Positions 37,159 to 46,533 of a stretch of DNA of 64,000 bases are shown piece after piece. Every line of letters starts with the position of its first letter. The first letter of the stretch is position 1. Origin of the DNA: CAVPCY01 sp963770765 (lineage in GTDB: Bacteria; Actinomycetota; Coriobacteriia; Anaerosomatales; PHET01); contig CAVYQS010000014.1 in the NCBI GenBank assembly GCA_963770765.1, positions 62,001 through 126,000 of the forward strand, written 5' to 3'. The notes under the pieces were generated by a model, which worked only from the letters and a program-made list of their open reading frames with translations, did no database searches and was not told the origin of the DNA. The translations under genes were made by a program, and so were the position numbers.

Positions 37159-38171
37159 TGGCCCCGGCCAACTACTACGAACACGTGGTCCTCGAGCACG
37201 AACGCGGCCTGCGTCTCGACGCGCTGGTCGGGTCGCTCGACTTCCTTCCGAGCAGATCGGCAGCGGCCCGTCTGGTCGACCAGGGCCTCGTGCTCGTCGA
37301 CGGCAGGCCTGAGGCGAAGAAGTACGCGGTGCGCGCCGGCGAGCGTATCGAGATCGAGGTTCCGCCTTACGACCGCGGAGAGCTCGTCGCAGAGGACATT
37401 CCGCTCGATATCCGCTACGAAGACGAGCACATGATCGTCTTGTCCAAGCAGGCCGGGCTTGTGGTCCACCCCGCTCAGGGTCATTGGACGGGAACCCTCG
37501 TGCATGCCTTGCTCGCACACTCGGATGACCTGGGGACACTCCAGGGAGAGGAGCGGCCCGGCATCGTCCACCGCCTCGACAAGGACACCACGGGGCTGAT
37601 GATGGTCGCCAAGTCCGATGAAGCCCAAGTGCGCCTGCAAGAGGCGATAAAGGTCCGTTCCATCGACCGCCGGTATCTGACACTCGTTCACGGGTGGATC
37701 GCGCCCGACACGGGGCTCGTGGACGCTCCGCTGTCCCGTGATGGACGTGATCGGATGCGGATGCACGTCTCGGACCGTGCTGAGGCCAAGCAGTCTGTGA
37801 CGACGTTTCGCGTACTCGAGCGCTTCGATGCCGGGACGTACGACGACGGTTTCACGTTCCTCGAATGCAAGCTCTACACCGGTAGAACGCACCAGATACG
37901 CGTGCACATGTCCTACATCAAGCATCCATGTGTCGGCGACCAGCTCTATGGCGTGGGTCGGCTCAAGGCCGATCTCGGTCTGGAGCGACAGTTTCTGCAC
38001 GCCTACCGGCTGGAGCTGACCCATCCCATCACCGGGGAGGAGCTGCTGTTCATCGATCCGCCCCCCGCGGATCTGCAGTCGCGTCTGGACGACATCGCCG
38101 ACCTGTCGCGCGGACGCACATCTGCCGGCGACGACGTGCTCGGACTGGTCGCTGAGGGACCGAAGCCCTGA
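37158..38171 (+). CDS. rluD: 23S rRNA pseudouridine synthase, RluD/RluA family
   Basis: 337 residues. S4 domain at residues 15-75 (LRLDALVGSLDFLPSRSAAARL, in part), then the RluA-family motif HRLDKDTTGLMMVAKSDEAQ with catalytic Asp. GRTHQIRVHMSYIKHP and GDQLYG follow. RluD modifies 23S helix 69; this is the lspA-linked member found in many bacteria. GTG at 37158 shares a base with the lspA stop. Confidence 0.93.
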   Translation: MAPANYYEHVVLEHERGLRLDALVGSLDFLPSRSAAARLVDQGLVLVDGRPEAKKYAVRAGERIEIEVPPYDRGELVAEDIPLDIRYEDEHMIVLSKQAGLVVHPAQGHWTGTLVHALLAHSDDLGTLQGEERPGIVHRLDKDTTGLMMVAKSDEAQVRLQEAIKVRSIDRRYLTLVHGWIAPDTGLVDAPLSRDGRDRMRMHVSDRAEAKQSVTTFRVLERFDAGTYDDGFTFLECKLYTGRTHQIRVHMSYIKHPCVGDQLYGVGRLKADLGLERQFLHAYRLELTHPITGEELLFIDPPPADLQSRLDDIADLSRGRTSAGDDVLGLVAEGPKP

Positions 38172-38189
38172 CGTGGTCTCCTCTCGCCC

Positions 38190-38218
38190 TTGCCGTGCGG
38201 CGTTGCGTGCGCTACGCT
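38190..38218 (+). promoter_or_regulatory. Promoter of the pyr operon
   Basis: TTGCCG (38190-38195), a 17-base spacer and TACGCT (38213-38218). Transcription would start near 38225, a few bases before the PyrR-binding sequence, as in Bacillus pyr leaders. Confidence 0.6.
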
Positions 38219-38228
38219 CGCTCCAACC

Positions 38229-38259
38229 TTTAATCCCAGTCCCGTGAGGCTGGCAAGGG
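38229..38259 (+). promoter_or_regulatory. PyrR-binding site in the pyr leader RNA
   Basis: TTTAATCCCAGTCCCGTGAG, followed by GCTGGCAAGG, closely matches the PyrR binding loop of Bacillus (AGTCC-N-G-N-GAGGCT). PyrR with UMP should bind here and favour the terminator at 38313. Without UMP, transcription reads on. Confidence 0.85.
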
Positions 38260-38312
38260 TCGCAGATGCATAGAGCAGCAGCGCCACGTCGGTGCCCCGC
38301 ATACGCATACGC

Positions 38313-38351
38313 AACGCCTCTTGCCGCTTCGCCCGGCATGGAGGCGTTTCT
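38313..38351 (+). terminator. pyr leader attenuator terminator
   Basis: AACGCCTC pairs with GAGGCGTT; inside, TGCCG pairs with CGGCA. TTTCTC follows. It lies between the PyrR site and the strong GAGGAGGT ribosome site of pyrR. Confidence 0.75.
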
Positions 38352-38372
38352 CGTATCCGAGGAGGTATGTGA

Positions 38373-38933
38373 ATGGGCTACCGAACGAAGGCGACCGTGA
38401 TGGACGCCGAGGCGATCACCCGCGCGATCACGCGTATCGCGCACGAGATCCTCGAGGCGAACAAGGGAGCCGATAACGTGGCGCTTGTGGGAATCGTGAC
38501 CCGCGGCGCCGTTCTGGCGGAGCAGCTTGCCGAGCGCATCGCTGACATCGAGGGTGCGCGCGTCCCCGTCGGCACGCTCGACATCTCGTTCTACCGAGAC
38601 GACCTCGCGATGAGGCTCAACCCGGAAGTCCACCGCAGCGATATCCCCTTCGACGTCGAGGGCCGCGACATCGTGCTCGTGGACGACGTCCTGTTCACGG
38701 GACGGACGATCCGTGCAGCCATGGATGCCCTGATGGACTACGGGCGGCCGTGCTCGGTCCAGCTGGCGGTGCTCGTCGATCGCGGACATCGCGAGCTTCC
38801 TATCCGAGCCGACTACGTCGGCAAGAACGTTCCGTCGTCCCATAGGGAGCTGGTCAAGGCACATCTCGAGGCGCTCGACGGACGCGACTGCGTCGAGATC
38901 CTCGAGGCCGACGACGAGGGGAGTGTGGAGTAG
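38373..38933 (+). CDS. pyrR: PyrR, pyr operon attenuation regulator / uracil phosphoribosyltransferase
   Basis: 186 residues, type I phosphoribosyltransferase fold. PRPP-binding motif DIVLVDDVLFTGRTIRAAMD, in part VDDVLFTGRT, and LVDRGHRELPIRADYVGKN are diagnostic of PyrR. GTLDISFYRDDL is the UMP-binding region. With UMP it binds the leader loop at 38229 and causes termination before this gene. Expression is thus self-limiting. ATG 38373 follows GAGGAGGT by six bases. Its stop shares a base with the GTG of pyrB. Confidence 0.95.
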   Translation: MGYRTKATVMDAEAITRAITRIAHEILEANKGADNVALVGIVTRGAVLAEQLAERIADIEGARVPVGTLDISFYRDDLAMRLNPEVHRSDIPFDVEGRDIVLVDDVLFTGRTIRAAMDALMDYGRPCSVQLAVLVDRGHRELPIRADYVGKNVPSSHRELVKAHLEALDGRDCVEILEADDEGSVE

Positions 38934-39868
38934 TGCTGTCCACTCGCCACGTCATCGACATGTCCGATCTGACCCCCGATGAGGTCGCCTTGATCCTCGA
39001 TACAGCCGAGTCGTTCAAAGAGGTGAACGAGCGTCGCATCAAGAAGCTCCCGACGCTCAGGGGCCGAACGGTCGTCAACCTGTTCTTGGAGCCGAGCACA
39101 CGCACGCGGACGAGTTTCGAACTCGCCGCCAAGAGGCTCTCTGCGGACGGCATCAACTTCACCGGGTCTGCTTCAGCGACCGTGAAGGGGGAGTCGCTGG
39201 CCGACACCGCGGCTACACTCTCGGCGATGGCATGCGACCTGGTCATCATCCGCCACAAGTACGCCGGTGCACCGCGCATACTCGCCGAGCAGATGGACGC
39301 GCATATCGTCAACGGTGGCGATGGCATGCACCAGCACCCCACCCAGGCCCTGCTCGACCTGTTCACGATGCGCGAGCGGTTGGGCACGCTCGAGGGGCTG
39401 ACCGTGGGGATCGTCGGCGATATCGCGCACAGCCGCGTCGCCGGCTCGCTCATCCCCGCATTGCGCATGATGGGGGCGACTCCGCTTCTGATCGGCCCGC
39501 CCACACTGATGCCGGCGAGCCCCGAGACGCTCGGCGTCGAGGTCGCGGGTTCGCTCGATGAGGCGCTTCCCGACCTCGACGTCGCCTACATGCTCCGCAT
39601 CCAGATGGAACGCGCCGAGGGGATGCCCTTCCCGAGCCTGCGTGAGTACTCGCGGCTGTTCGGGATGAACACCGCTCGCCTCGAGCGCATGCCTTCGCGA
39701 GGTATCGTGATGCATCCGGGCCCGATGAACCGAGGAGTGGAGATCTCCGCGCAGGTGGCTGACTCCGACCGCTCGCTCGTGCTCGATCAGGTGAACGCCG
39801 GGGTGGCCGTGAGAATGGCCGTCATGTACCTGCTCTTGGGAGGTGAGGCAAGTGGCGCTGCTGCTTAG
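38933..39868 (+). CDS. pyrB: Aspartate carbamoyltransferase catalytic subunit
   Basis: 311 residues. Joins carbamoyl phosphate and aspartate. Carbamoyl-phosphate loop EPSTRTRTSFELAAKRL; HPTQALLDLFTMRE; and GDIAHSRVAGSLIPAL are all conserved. The C-terminal HPGPMNRGVEIS binds aspartate. No pyrI is present, so the enzyme is likely a plain trimer. Overlaps pyrC by 26 bases, implying coupled translation. Confidence 0.95.
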   Translation: MLSTRHVIDMSDLTPDEVALILDTAESFKEVNERRIKKLPTLRGRTVVNLFLEPSTRTRTSFELAAKRLSADGINFTGSASATVKGESLADTAATLSAMACDLVIIRHKYAGAPRILAEQMDAHIVNGGDGMHQHPTQALLDLFTMRERLGTLEGLTVGIVGDIAHSRVAGSLIPALRMMGATPLLIGPPTLMPASPETLGVEVAGSLDEALPDLDVAYMLRIQMERAEGMPFPSLREYSRLFGMNTARLERMPSRGIVMHPGPMNRGVEISAQVADSDRSLVLDQVNAGVAVRMAVMYLLLGGEASGAAA

Positions 39869-41144
39869 AGGGGGCCGTGTGGTCGACCCGGCGGTAGGAC
39901 TCGACCAGATCGCCGATGTGGTGGTCCGCGACGGCATCATCGTCGAGATCGGCGCTGACCTCTCCATACCAAAAGGCATCACGATCGAATGTGCCGAGAA
40001 GGTCGTGGTTCCGGGCCTGATCGACATCCACACTCATCTGCGTGAACCGGGCTACGAGTACAAAGAGGACATCGCGAGCGGCACGCGCGCGGCGGCGCAT
40101 GGTGGCTTCACAGCCGTCGCCGCGATGCCGAACACGCTGCCGGTGTGCGACGAGGGTTCTGCGGTCAGGTTCCTTGTCGAGCGCGCCGCTGAGAGAGGTG
40201 TCGTTCGGGTCCTGCCGATCGGTGCCATCACGGTGGGTAGCCAGGGCAAGGCGCTCGCCGAGATGGGGGACATGCTCGCTGAGGGAGCGGTGGCCTTCTC
40301 GGATGACGGTCAGGGCGTTCAGGACGCCGGCATGATGCGTCTGGCGATGGAGTACGCTCGGCAGTTCGATGCCGTCTTGGTGAGCCACTGCGAAGTCGCA
40401 TCCCTGGTCCACGGCGGCGTGGTCAACGAGGGCGCGGTCTCCACCCGCCTGGGGCTGCCGGGTCACCCGGCGGTCGCAGAGGAGATCCAAGCTGCTCGCG
40501 ACATCGCGCTTTCCGAGCTCACCGGTTGCCGCCTGCACCTCGCACACATCTCGACCGCGCGCACCGTGGAGCTCGTCCGAGAGGCCAAGGCCCGGCGGAC
40601 GCGCGTGACGTGCGAGGTCACCCCCCACCATCTCTTCCTGAGCGAGGACGATGTGGGCAGTGACTATCCCACATCCCTGAAGATGAATCCGCCGCTGCGA
40701 ACACAGGCCGACTGCGATGCGCTCATCGCCGGTCTGATCGACGGCACGATCGACGCGATCGCCACCGACCACGCCCCGCACGCGCTCCATGAGAAGGCGC
40801 TCGAGTTCGAACTGGCCCCGTTCGGCACCACCGGACTTGAAACCGCCGTCCCGCTCGTCGTCACCAATCTGCTGCGTCGCGACGACTTCAGCTGGGCCGA
40901 CGTGGTGCGCGTCATGGCTCACGGTCCTCGGCGAGCTCTGGGTATCGACGCCGTTGAGCTCGCCCCCGGTGCGGTCGCCGATATCACGGTGATCGATCCC
41001 GAGGCCAGGGTCGATGTGACTGCAGGGTTCTTCGAGAGCAACTCCGCCAACTCGGCGTTCCTTGGAGCTACACTTCTGGGCAAGGCATCCGAGGTCCTGG
41101 TCGGCGGCCGGTTCGCGCTACGCAACGGGAAGGTGGTCGACTAG
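39843..41144 (+). CDS. pyrC: Dihydroorotase (class I, PyrC)
   Basis: 433 residues, amidohydrolase TIM barrel. Zinc site VVPGLIDIHTHLREPGYEYK with D-x-H-x-H, then AAMPNTLPVCD, SHCEVASL, LAHISTARTVELVREAK (in part), and ATDHAPHALHEK with the catalytic Asp. Class I dihydroorotases of this type often pair with PyrB. GTG 39843 is used; GTG 39852 is a possible shorter start. Shares a base with carA. Confidence 0.94.
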   Translation: MRQVALLLRGGRVVDPAVGLDQIADVVVRDGIIVEIGADLSIPKGITIECAEKVVVPGLIDIHTHLREPGYEYKEDIASGTRAAAHGGFTAVAAMPNTLPVCDEGSAVRFLVERAAERGVVRVLPIGAITVGSQGKALAEMGDMLAEGAVAFSDDGQGVQDAGMMRLAMEYARQFDAVLVSHCEVASLVHGGVVNEGAVSTRLGLPGHPAVAEEIQAARDIALSELTGCRLHLAHISTARTVELVREAKARRTRVTCEVTPHHLFLSEDDVGSDYPTSLKMNPPLRTQADCDALIAGLIDGTIDAIATDHAPHALHEKALEFELAPFGTTGLETAVPLVVTNLLRRDDFSWADVVRVMAHGPRRALGIDAVELAPGAVADITVIDPEARVDVTAGFFESNSANSAFLGATLLGKASEVLVGGRFALRNGKVVD

Positions 41145-42403
41145 TGGCAGTGCGTACCCCCGCAGTCCTCGCACTCGAGGATGGGACCGTGTTTCGCGGC
41201 TGGTCGTGCGGAGCCAGTGGCGAGGCCTCGGGCGAACTGTGCTTCAACACCTCGATGTCGGGCTATCAGGAGGTGCTGACCGACCCCAGCTACGCAGGCC
41301 AGATCATCACGATGACGAGCCCGCACATCGGCAACTGCGGAACCAATGGCGCCGACATGGAGTCCCGCTCGGTCTTCGCGAAGGGTCTCGTCGTACGGGA
41401 GATGAGTGATCGTCCGTCGAACTGGCGTTCCGAGGAGAGCCTGCCTGACTTCCTGAAGCGGCACGGAACCGTCGCGATCGAGGGGGTCGATACCCGGCAG
41501 ATCGTTCGTCACCTTCGGGATGCCGGCGCGATGCGCGCCGTCTTGTCCACCGTGGACATGGACGAGCGGTCTCTCGTCGCGAAGGCGGCCGGTTCCCCTG
41601 GTCTCGTGGGCCGTGACCTCGTGGCTGAGGTCGCCGTGAGTTCGACCTTCACGTGGGGAGAGCCGGTGCCCGGCGGGGACATCCCGGTCGACACCGGCGT
41701 CTTGCCCGCGGCTCCGCGCTATCACGTGGTCGCCATCGACTCGGGAATCAAGTACAACATCTTGCGCGGGCTGTCGGAGGCCGGCTGCGCCGTCACCGTG
41801 GTCCCGCCGTCCACAACGCCGGAGCGCATCATGGAGCACGATCCCGACGGCGTCTTCCTGGCCAACGGTCCGGGCGACCCGGCCGCGGTGCCGTACCTGT
41901 ACGAGACGGTTCGCGGGATGCTCGGCGTGAAGCCGGTGTTCGGAATCTGCATGGGACATCAGATGCTCTCCCTCGCCGTCGGGGCCGCCACCTACAAGCT
42001 CAAGTACGGCCACCGAGGCGGCAACCAGCCCGTCATGAACCTGCTCAGCGGCCGCGTCGAGATCACGAGCCAGAATCATGGGTTCTGTGTGGACTTCGGC
42101 TCCATCGGCGCGCTCGATCAGACCGCCAGCGGCGGGCTGGACCTCGACCCCTCCGATATCCGGTCGTGGGTCAAGGCCAACGTCGCTCCGGTCGTGTCGA
42201 GTTCACTGTTCGGTCGTGTGCAGCTCACGCACGTCAATCTCAACGACATGACCACCGAGGGGATCCGCCTGCTCGATAGGCCGGCGTTCTCGGTCCAGTA
42301 CCATCCCGAGGCGGCACCCGGTCCGCATGACGCCCGCTATCTGTTCGGGGCCTTCACGCGCCTCATGGATGGCCGCGATGACTACCTTATGGCTACCGAG
42401 TAG
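41144..42403 (+). CDS. carA: Carbamoyl-phosphate synthase small subunit
   Basis: 419 residues, the glutaminase subunit that sends ammonia to CarB. N-terminal CarA domain LALEDGTVFRGWS with GYQEVLTDPSYAGQI; C-terminal class I amidotransferase with nucleophile in FGICMGHQMLSL, LKYGHRGGNQPV and the His-Glu pair FSVQYHPEAAPGPHD. It is about 40 residues longer than usual. An extra stretch of about 28 residues (from ALDQTASGGLDLDPSDIRSW to SSSLFGR) lies before THVNLNDMT. GTG start shares a base with pyrC. Confidence 0.94.
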   Translation: MAVRTPAVLALEDGTVFRGWSCGASGEASGELCFNTSMSGYQEVLTDPSYAGQIITMTSPHIGNCGTNGADMESRSVFAKGLVVREMSDRPSNWRSEESLPDFLKRHGTVAIEGVDTRQIVRHLRDAGAMRAVLSTVDMDERSLVAKAAGSPGLVGRDLVAEVAVSSTFTWGEPVPGGDIPVDTGVLPAAPRYHVVAIDSGIKYNILRGLSEAGCAVTVVPPSTTPERIMEHDPDGVFLANGPGDPAAVPYLYETVRGMLGVKPVFGICMGHQMLSLAVGAATYKLKYGHRGGNQPVMNLLSGRVEITSQNHGFCVDFGSIGALDQTASGGLDLDPSDIRSWVKANVAPVVSSSLFGRVQLTHVNLNDMTTEGIRLLDRPAFSVQYHPEAAPGPHDARYLFGAFTRLMDGRDDYLMATE

Positions 42404-42412
42404 GGGGACACC

Positions 42413-43243
42413 ATGGCGATCAGTTCGATGCTCGTGCCGGTCAGTCTCGACGAACGCGACGAGAAGCTGCTCCAGTACGTGTGCGGGTTGCACGTGCAGT
42501 CTGTTGAGCGCGTGATCGTCGCGACGGCGGTCGAAGAGACCGGAGTCGAAGCCCCGGTGATCGCGGCTGAGGTGGACCGTGCCCGTGAGCGTCTGGCGAG
42601 TCTCGCGGGATCGCTCAAGGAGCGCTGCGACATGACGTTCGAGCTCCGGGTGGTCACAGGACACCCGGCCGACGCGATCCTCGCCCTCGCTCAGCAGGCG
42701 GACGTCGATGTGCTGTGTCTCGGCACCGAGGGTAAGTCGATGGCGCACTACCTGTTCAGCGGTTCGATCTCCGAGGACCTCTTCAGCTCCGGGAAGGTTC
42801 GCACGATGGCCGTGCGCTACGACCTGCTCGAGGCCCTCGAAGACCCGTCTGTTCTCTCACGCGGTTTCGCCGAGCGACTGGTCATAGCAACGGACTTCTC
42901 GGAAGCTGCGAGACGGGCGTTCGACTCCGCGTTCGACCGGCCCGGCAACGCGATAGGAGAGCTGCACATTCTCAACGTGGGTGGTCGCAACGAGCGTGCC
43001 GAGAGCATGGAGAAGCTCCGGAGTCTCGCCGAGGAGGCCCGCTCGAGAGGTGTGGAGGCGTTCACGCAGTTCAGATCGGGCGATCCCGCACAGGTCGTGC
43101 TGGACTACCTGAAGGAGATCAGCGCAACGGGCGTGATCATCGGGCAGCGGGGCGAGGGCAGCGTACTGCAGCGACTCGTCTTCGGATGGGTGCCCATCCG
43201 CCTCTTGAGGGAGGCGCCGTGCCCCGTCGTCATCCAGCCGTGA
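42413..43243 (+). CDS. Tandem universal stress protein (UspA fold) between carA and carB
   Basis: 276 residues, two Usp domains. Residues 1-135: ISSMLVPVSLDERDEKLLQY and HPADAILALAQQADVDVLCLG, with a degenerate ATP loop (GTEGKSMAHYLFSGS). Residues 150-276: LVIATDFSEAARRAFDSAFD and the intact nucleotide pattern GQRGEGSVLQRLVFGWVPIRLL (G-x2-G-x-G, quoted in parts), then EAPCPVVIQP. Usp proteins bind ATP or AMP and act in stress and energy signalling. Here it is cotranscribed in the pyr operon, ten bases after carA and 47 before carB. The role is unknown; control of carbamoyl-phosphate synthesis by nucleotide level is a guess. Confidence 0.85.
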   Translation: MAISSMLVPVSLDERDEKLLQYVCGLHVQSVERVIVATAVEETGVEAPVIAAEVDRARERLASLAGSLKERCDMTFELRVVTGHPADAILALAQQADVDVLCLGTEGKSMAHYLFSGSISEDLFSSGKVRTMAVRYDLLEALEDPSVLSRGFAERLVIATDFSEAARRAFDSAFDRPGNAIGELHILNVGGRNERAESMEKLRSLAEEARSRGVEAFTQFRSGDPAQVVLDYLKEISATGVIIGQRGEGSVLQRLVFGWVPIRLLREAPCPVVIQP

Positions 43244-43290
43244 TCATCCCACGGGTTTCCGGGTCGTCTTTCGTCCTTAAGGAGTCATGA

Positions 43291-46200
43291 GTGCCTCGCC
43301 GCACAGACATCAACAAGATCCTCGTCATCGGCTCTGGTCCGATCATCATCGGTCAGGCGTGTGAGTTCGACTACTCCGGAGCTCAGGCGTGCAAGGTGCT
43401 GCGCGACGACGGCTTCGAGGTCGTCTTGGTCAACAGTAATCCGGCGACGATCATGACCGATCCCGGGCTGGCTTCGCGCACCTACGTAGAGCCGATCACG
43501 CCTGAGTTCGTCGAGAAGGTGATCGCCGTCGAGCGTCCCGACGCTCTGCTTCCCACCCTCGGTGGACAGACGGGACTGAACTGCGCGATGGAGCTCCATG
43601 GTTCGGGCGTTCTCGAGCGCTACGGCGTCGAACTCATAGGTGCCCGTGCCGAGGTCATCGCGAAGGGGGAGGACCGCAAGCTGTTCGCCGAGGCGATGCA
43701 GCGCATCGGCCTGGACGTTCCCCGGAGTGGCTACGCGTACGCCATCGACGATGCTGAGCGCGTCGTCGCCGACCTCGGATACCCGGTCGTCGTGCGCCCG
43801 TCGTTCACGATGGGCGGAGCCGGAGGAGGCATAGCGTACAACTCCGAGGAGCTGCGCGACATCGTGAGCCACGGCCTCGCGCTCTCACCCGCCACCGAGG
43901 TGCTCGTCGAGGAGAGCGTCATCGGCTGGAAAGAGTTCGAGATGGAGGTCATGCGGGATATCAACGACAACGCGGTGATCGTGTGCTCCATCGAGAACTT
44001 CGATCCCATGGGCGTTCACACGGGCGACTCGATCACCGTCGCACCCGCCCAGACACTCACCGACCGCGAGTATCAGACCATGCGGGATGCCTCTATCGCG
44101 ATCCTTCGAGAGATCGGTGTGGAGACCGGCGGGTCCAACGTCCAGTTCGCCGTCAATCCCGTCGACGGGCGGATGGCGGTCATCGAGATGAACCCGCGTG
44201 TGAGCCGGTCTTCTGCGCTCGCTTCGAAGGCCACCGGCTTCCCGATAGCCAAGATCGCCGCGAAGCTCGCCGTCGGCTACACCCTGGACGAGATCGACAA
44301 CGACATCACCCGCGTGACCCCGGCCTGTTTCGAGCCCTCAATCGACTACACCGTGGTCAAGGTGCCCCGGTTCGCCTTCGAGAAGTTCCGCGGGACCGAT
44401 GAGACGCTCACGACCCGCATGAAGAGCGTGGGCGAGGCCATGGCCATCGGACGGACCTTCGAAGAGGCGCTTGGAAAGGCGATGCGCTCCCTTGAGAACG
44501 GTAGAGGCGGCCTCGGTGCCGACGGGCGTGACATCTTCGAAGAACACAAGTTCGACGAGTTCCTCGCGGTGCCCAACGAGTCGCGGCTCTACTATCTGGC
44601 CGAGGCCTTCCGACGCGGCCGGGACTGCGACGAACTGCACGCGATCACGCGCATCGACCCGTGGTTCCTCGGGCGGCTCGAAGCGGTGATCGGGGTCGAG
44701 CGCAGCCTCGCCGGCAAGACCCTCGACGACCTTGCCGCCGACGATCTGCTGACAGCCAAGCGACACGGCCTTTCGGACATCCAGATCGCTCACATCACCG
44801 GCTCGTCCGAGGCGAGTGTGCGCGCAGTCCGCAAGGCGGTCGGCGTGAAACCGACCTTCAAGTCGGTCGATACGTGCGCCGCGGAGTTCGAGGCCTTCAC
44901 GCCTTACTACTTCAAGACCTACGAGTCATGCGACGAGGTGACTCCCGCCGACAGACCCCGCGCGATGATCCTGGGGGCCGGTCCCAACCGGATCGGGCAA
45001 GGCATCGAGTTCGACTACTGCTGTGTGCACGCGGCCTACGCGCTCCATGACATGGGCTACGAGACCGTCATGGTCAACTGCAACCCCGAGACGGTGTCGA
45101 CCGACTACGACACGAGCGACCGGCTCTACTTCGAACCGCTCACCTTCGAAGACGTCATGGACATCGTCGACGTCGAGCAGCCGGCCGGAGTCGTCGTGAC
45201 CTTCGGTGGTCAGACGCCGCTCAAACTCGCCAAAGCCCTCGAGGCGGCCGGAGTCCCGATCCTCGGCACCAAGCCCGAGGCCATCGACCTGGCCGAGGAC
45301 CGCCGGCGCTTCTCGGCGATCCTCGACGAACTCGGCATCATGTACCCGGCTGCCGGCACGGCGAGCAGCTTCGCCGAGGCGCTGGACGTCGCTGCCCGCA
45401 TCGGCTACCCGCTGCTGGTCCGCCCGAGCTACGTGCTCGGCGGGCGCGGGATGGTGATCGCGTACGAGGAGCAGTACCTCGAGAAGTACATCGCTGAGGC
45501 GACCCGGGTGTCTCCCGACCACCCCGTCTTGCTCGACCGGTTCTTGGAGGGCGCGATCGAGGTCGACGTGGACGCGGTCTGCGACGGCCACACCGTCTAT
45601 ATCGGCGGGGTGATGGAGCATATCGAGGAGGCCGGAATCCATTCGGGCGACTCCGCATGCTCGATACCGCCGTTCACGCTGGGTGCCGATACGATCGACC
45701 GGATCCGGACCCATACACAGGCGCTCGCGCTCCGGCTGGGGGTGATCGGGCTCATGAACGTCCAGTTCGCGGTGAAGGACCAGGCCGTCTACGTGCTCGA
45801 GGTCAACCCGCGCGCCAGCAGGACCGTGCCGTTCGTGAGCAAGGCGACCGGCGTGCCCCTCGCCAAGGTGGCTGCGCGCGTCATGGCCGGAGAGCTTCTC
45901 TCTGCGATGCAGCTGCCCGCAGACGACCGCGAGCTGTCACGGTTCTGCGTGAAGGAAGCCGTCATGCCCTTCGGTCGCTTCCCCGGGGCGGACAGCGTCT
46001 TGGGCCCCGAGATGAAGTCGACCGGTGAGGTCATGGGTGTCGCGGGTGACTTCCCGGCGGCGTACGCCAAGTCTCAGCTCGCCATCGACTACTCCTTGCC
46101 CACGTCGGGCACCGCCTTCATCTCGGTGTGCGACCGAGACAAGCGGCAGATCGGCTCTCTCGCCAAGCATCTCCAGGTACTCGGCTTCGCGATCATGTCC

Positions 46201-46533
46201 ACACGCGGTACGGCCAAGGTGCTACGTGCGGCCGGGATACCCGTGGTCGAGGTGCTCAAGAAGCACGAGGGGCGCCCCAACGTCCTCGACGAGATCGCCA
46301 ATGGCAACGTCCAACTGGTGATCAACACGCCGTTCGGCCAAGAGACGCGAAGCGACGGTTATCACATCCGTTCGGCGGCGATCCGCCACGGCATCACCAA
46401 CATCACCACACTGCCCGCAGCCAGTGCGATCGTCCAGGCGATCGAGGCGGTGAAGGAGGGTCGGCTGGGTGTGTGTGCCCTGCAGGACTTCGACACCGAT
46501 GCGCCGTGCTCGATGGGGGAGCAGCTGTCGTGA
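43291..46533 (+). CDS. carB: Carbamoyl-phosphate synthase large subunit
   Basis: 1080 residues, full length. Two ATP-grasp halves: ILVIGSGPIIIGQACEFDYSG starts the first (quoted in part) with RPSFTMGGAGGGIA; AMILGAGPNRIGQGIEFDYC starts the second with RPSYVLGGRGM. The first half phosphorylates bicarbonate, the second carbamate. The C-terminal MGS-like domain (from about residue 950, FISVCDRDKRQIGSLAKHL) would bind allosteric UMP or ornithine. It serves pyrimidine synthesis here. GTG 43291; four-base overlap with pyrK. Confidence 0.96.
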   Translation: MPRRTDINKILVIGSGPIIIGQACEFDYSGAQACKVLRDDGFEVVLVNSNPATIMTDPGLASRTYVEPITPEFVEKVIAVERPDALLPTLGGQTGLNCAMELHGSGVLERYGVELIGARAEVIAKGEDRKLFAEAMQRIGLDVPRSGYAYAIDDAERVVADLGYPVVVRPSFTMGGAGGGIAYNSEELRDIVSHGLALSPATEVLVEESVIGWKEFEMEVMRDINDNAVIVCSIENFDPMGVHTGDSITVAPAQTLTDREYQTMRDASIAILREIGVETGGSNVQFAVNPVDGRMAVIEMNPRVSRSSALASKATGFPIAKIAAKLAVGYTLDEIDNDITRVTPACFEPSIDYTVVKVPRFAFEKFRGTDETLTTRMKSVGEAMAIGRTFEEALGKAMRSLENGRGGLGADGRDIFEEHKFDEFLAVPNESRLYYLAEAFRRGRDCDELHAITRIDPWFLGRLEAVIGVERSLAGKTLDDLAADDLLTAKRHGLSDIQIAHITGSSEASVRAVRKAVGVKPTFKSVDTCAAEFEAFTPYYFKTYESCDEVTPADRPRAMILGAGPNRIGQGIEFDYCCVHAAYALHDMGYETVMVNCNPETVSTDYDTSDRLYFEPLTFEDVMDIVDVEQPAGVVVTFGGQTPLKLAKALEAAGVPILGTKPEAIDLAEDRRRFSAILDELGIMYPAAGTASSFAEALDVAARIGYPLLVRPSYVLGGRGMVIAYEEQYLEKYIAEATRVSPDHPVLLDRFLEGAIEVDVDAVCDGHTVYIGGVMEHIEEAGIHSGDSACSIPPFTLGADTIDRIRTHTQALALRLGVIGLMNVQFAVKDQAVYVLEVNPRASRTVPFVSKATGVPLAKVAARVMAGELLSAMQLPADDRELSRFCVKEAVMPFGRFPGADSVLGPEMKSTGEVMGVAGDFPAAYAKSQLAIDYSLPTSGTAFISVCDRDKRQIGSLAKHLQVLGFAIMSTRGTAKVLRAAGIPVVEVLKKHEGRPNVLDEIANGNVQLVINTPFGQETRSDGYHIRSAAIRHGITNITTLPAASAIVQAIEAVKEGRLGVCALQDFDTDAPCSMGEQLS

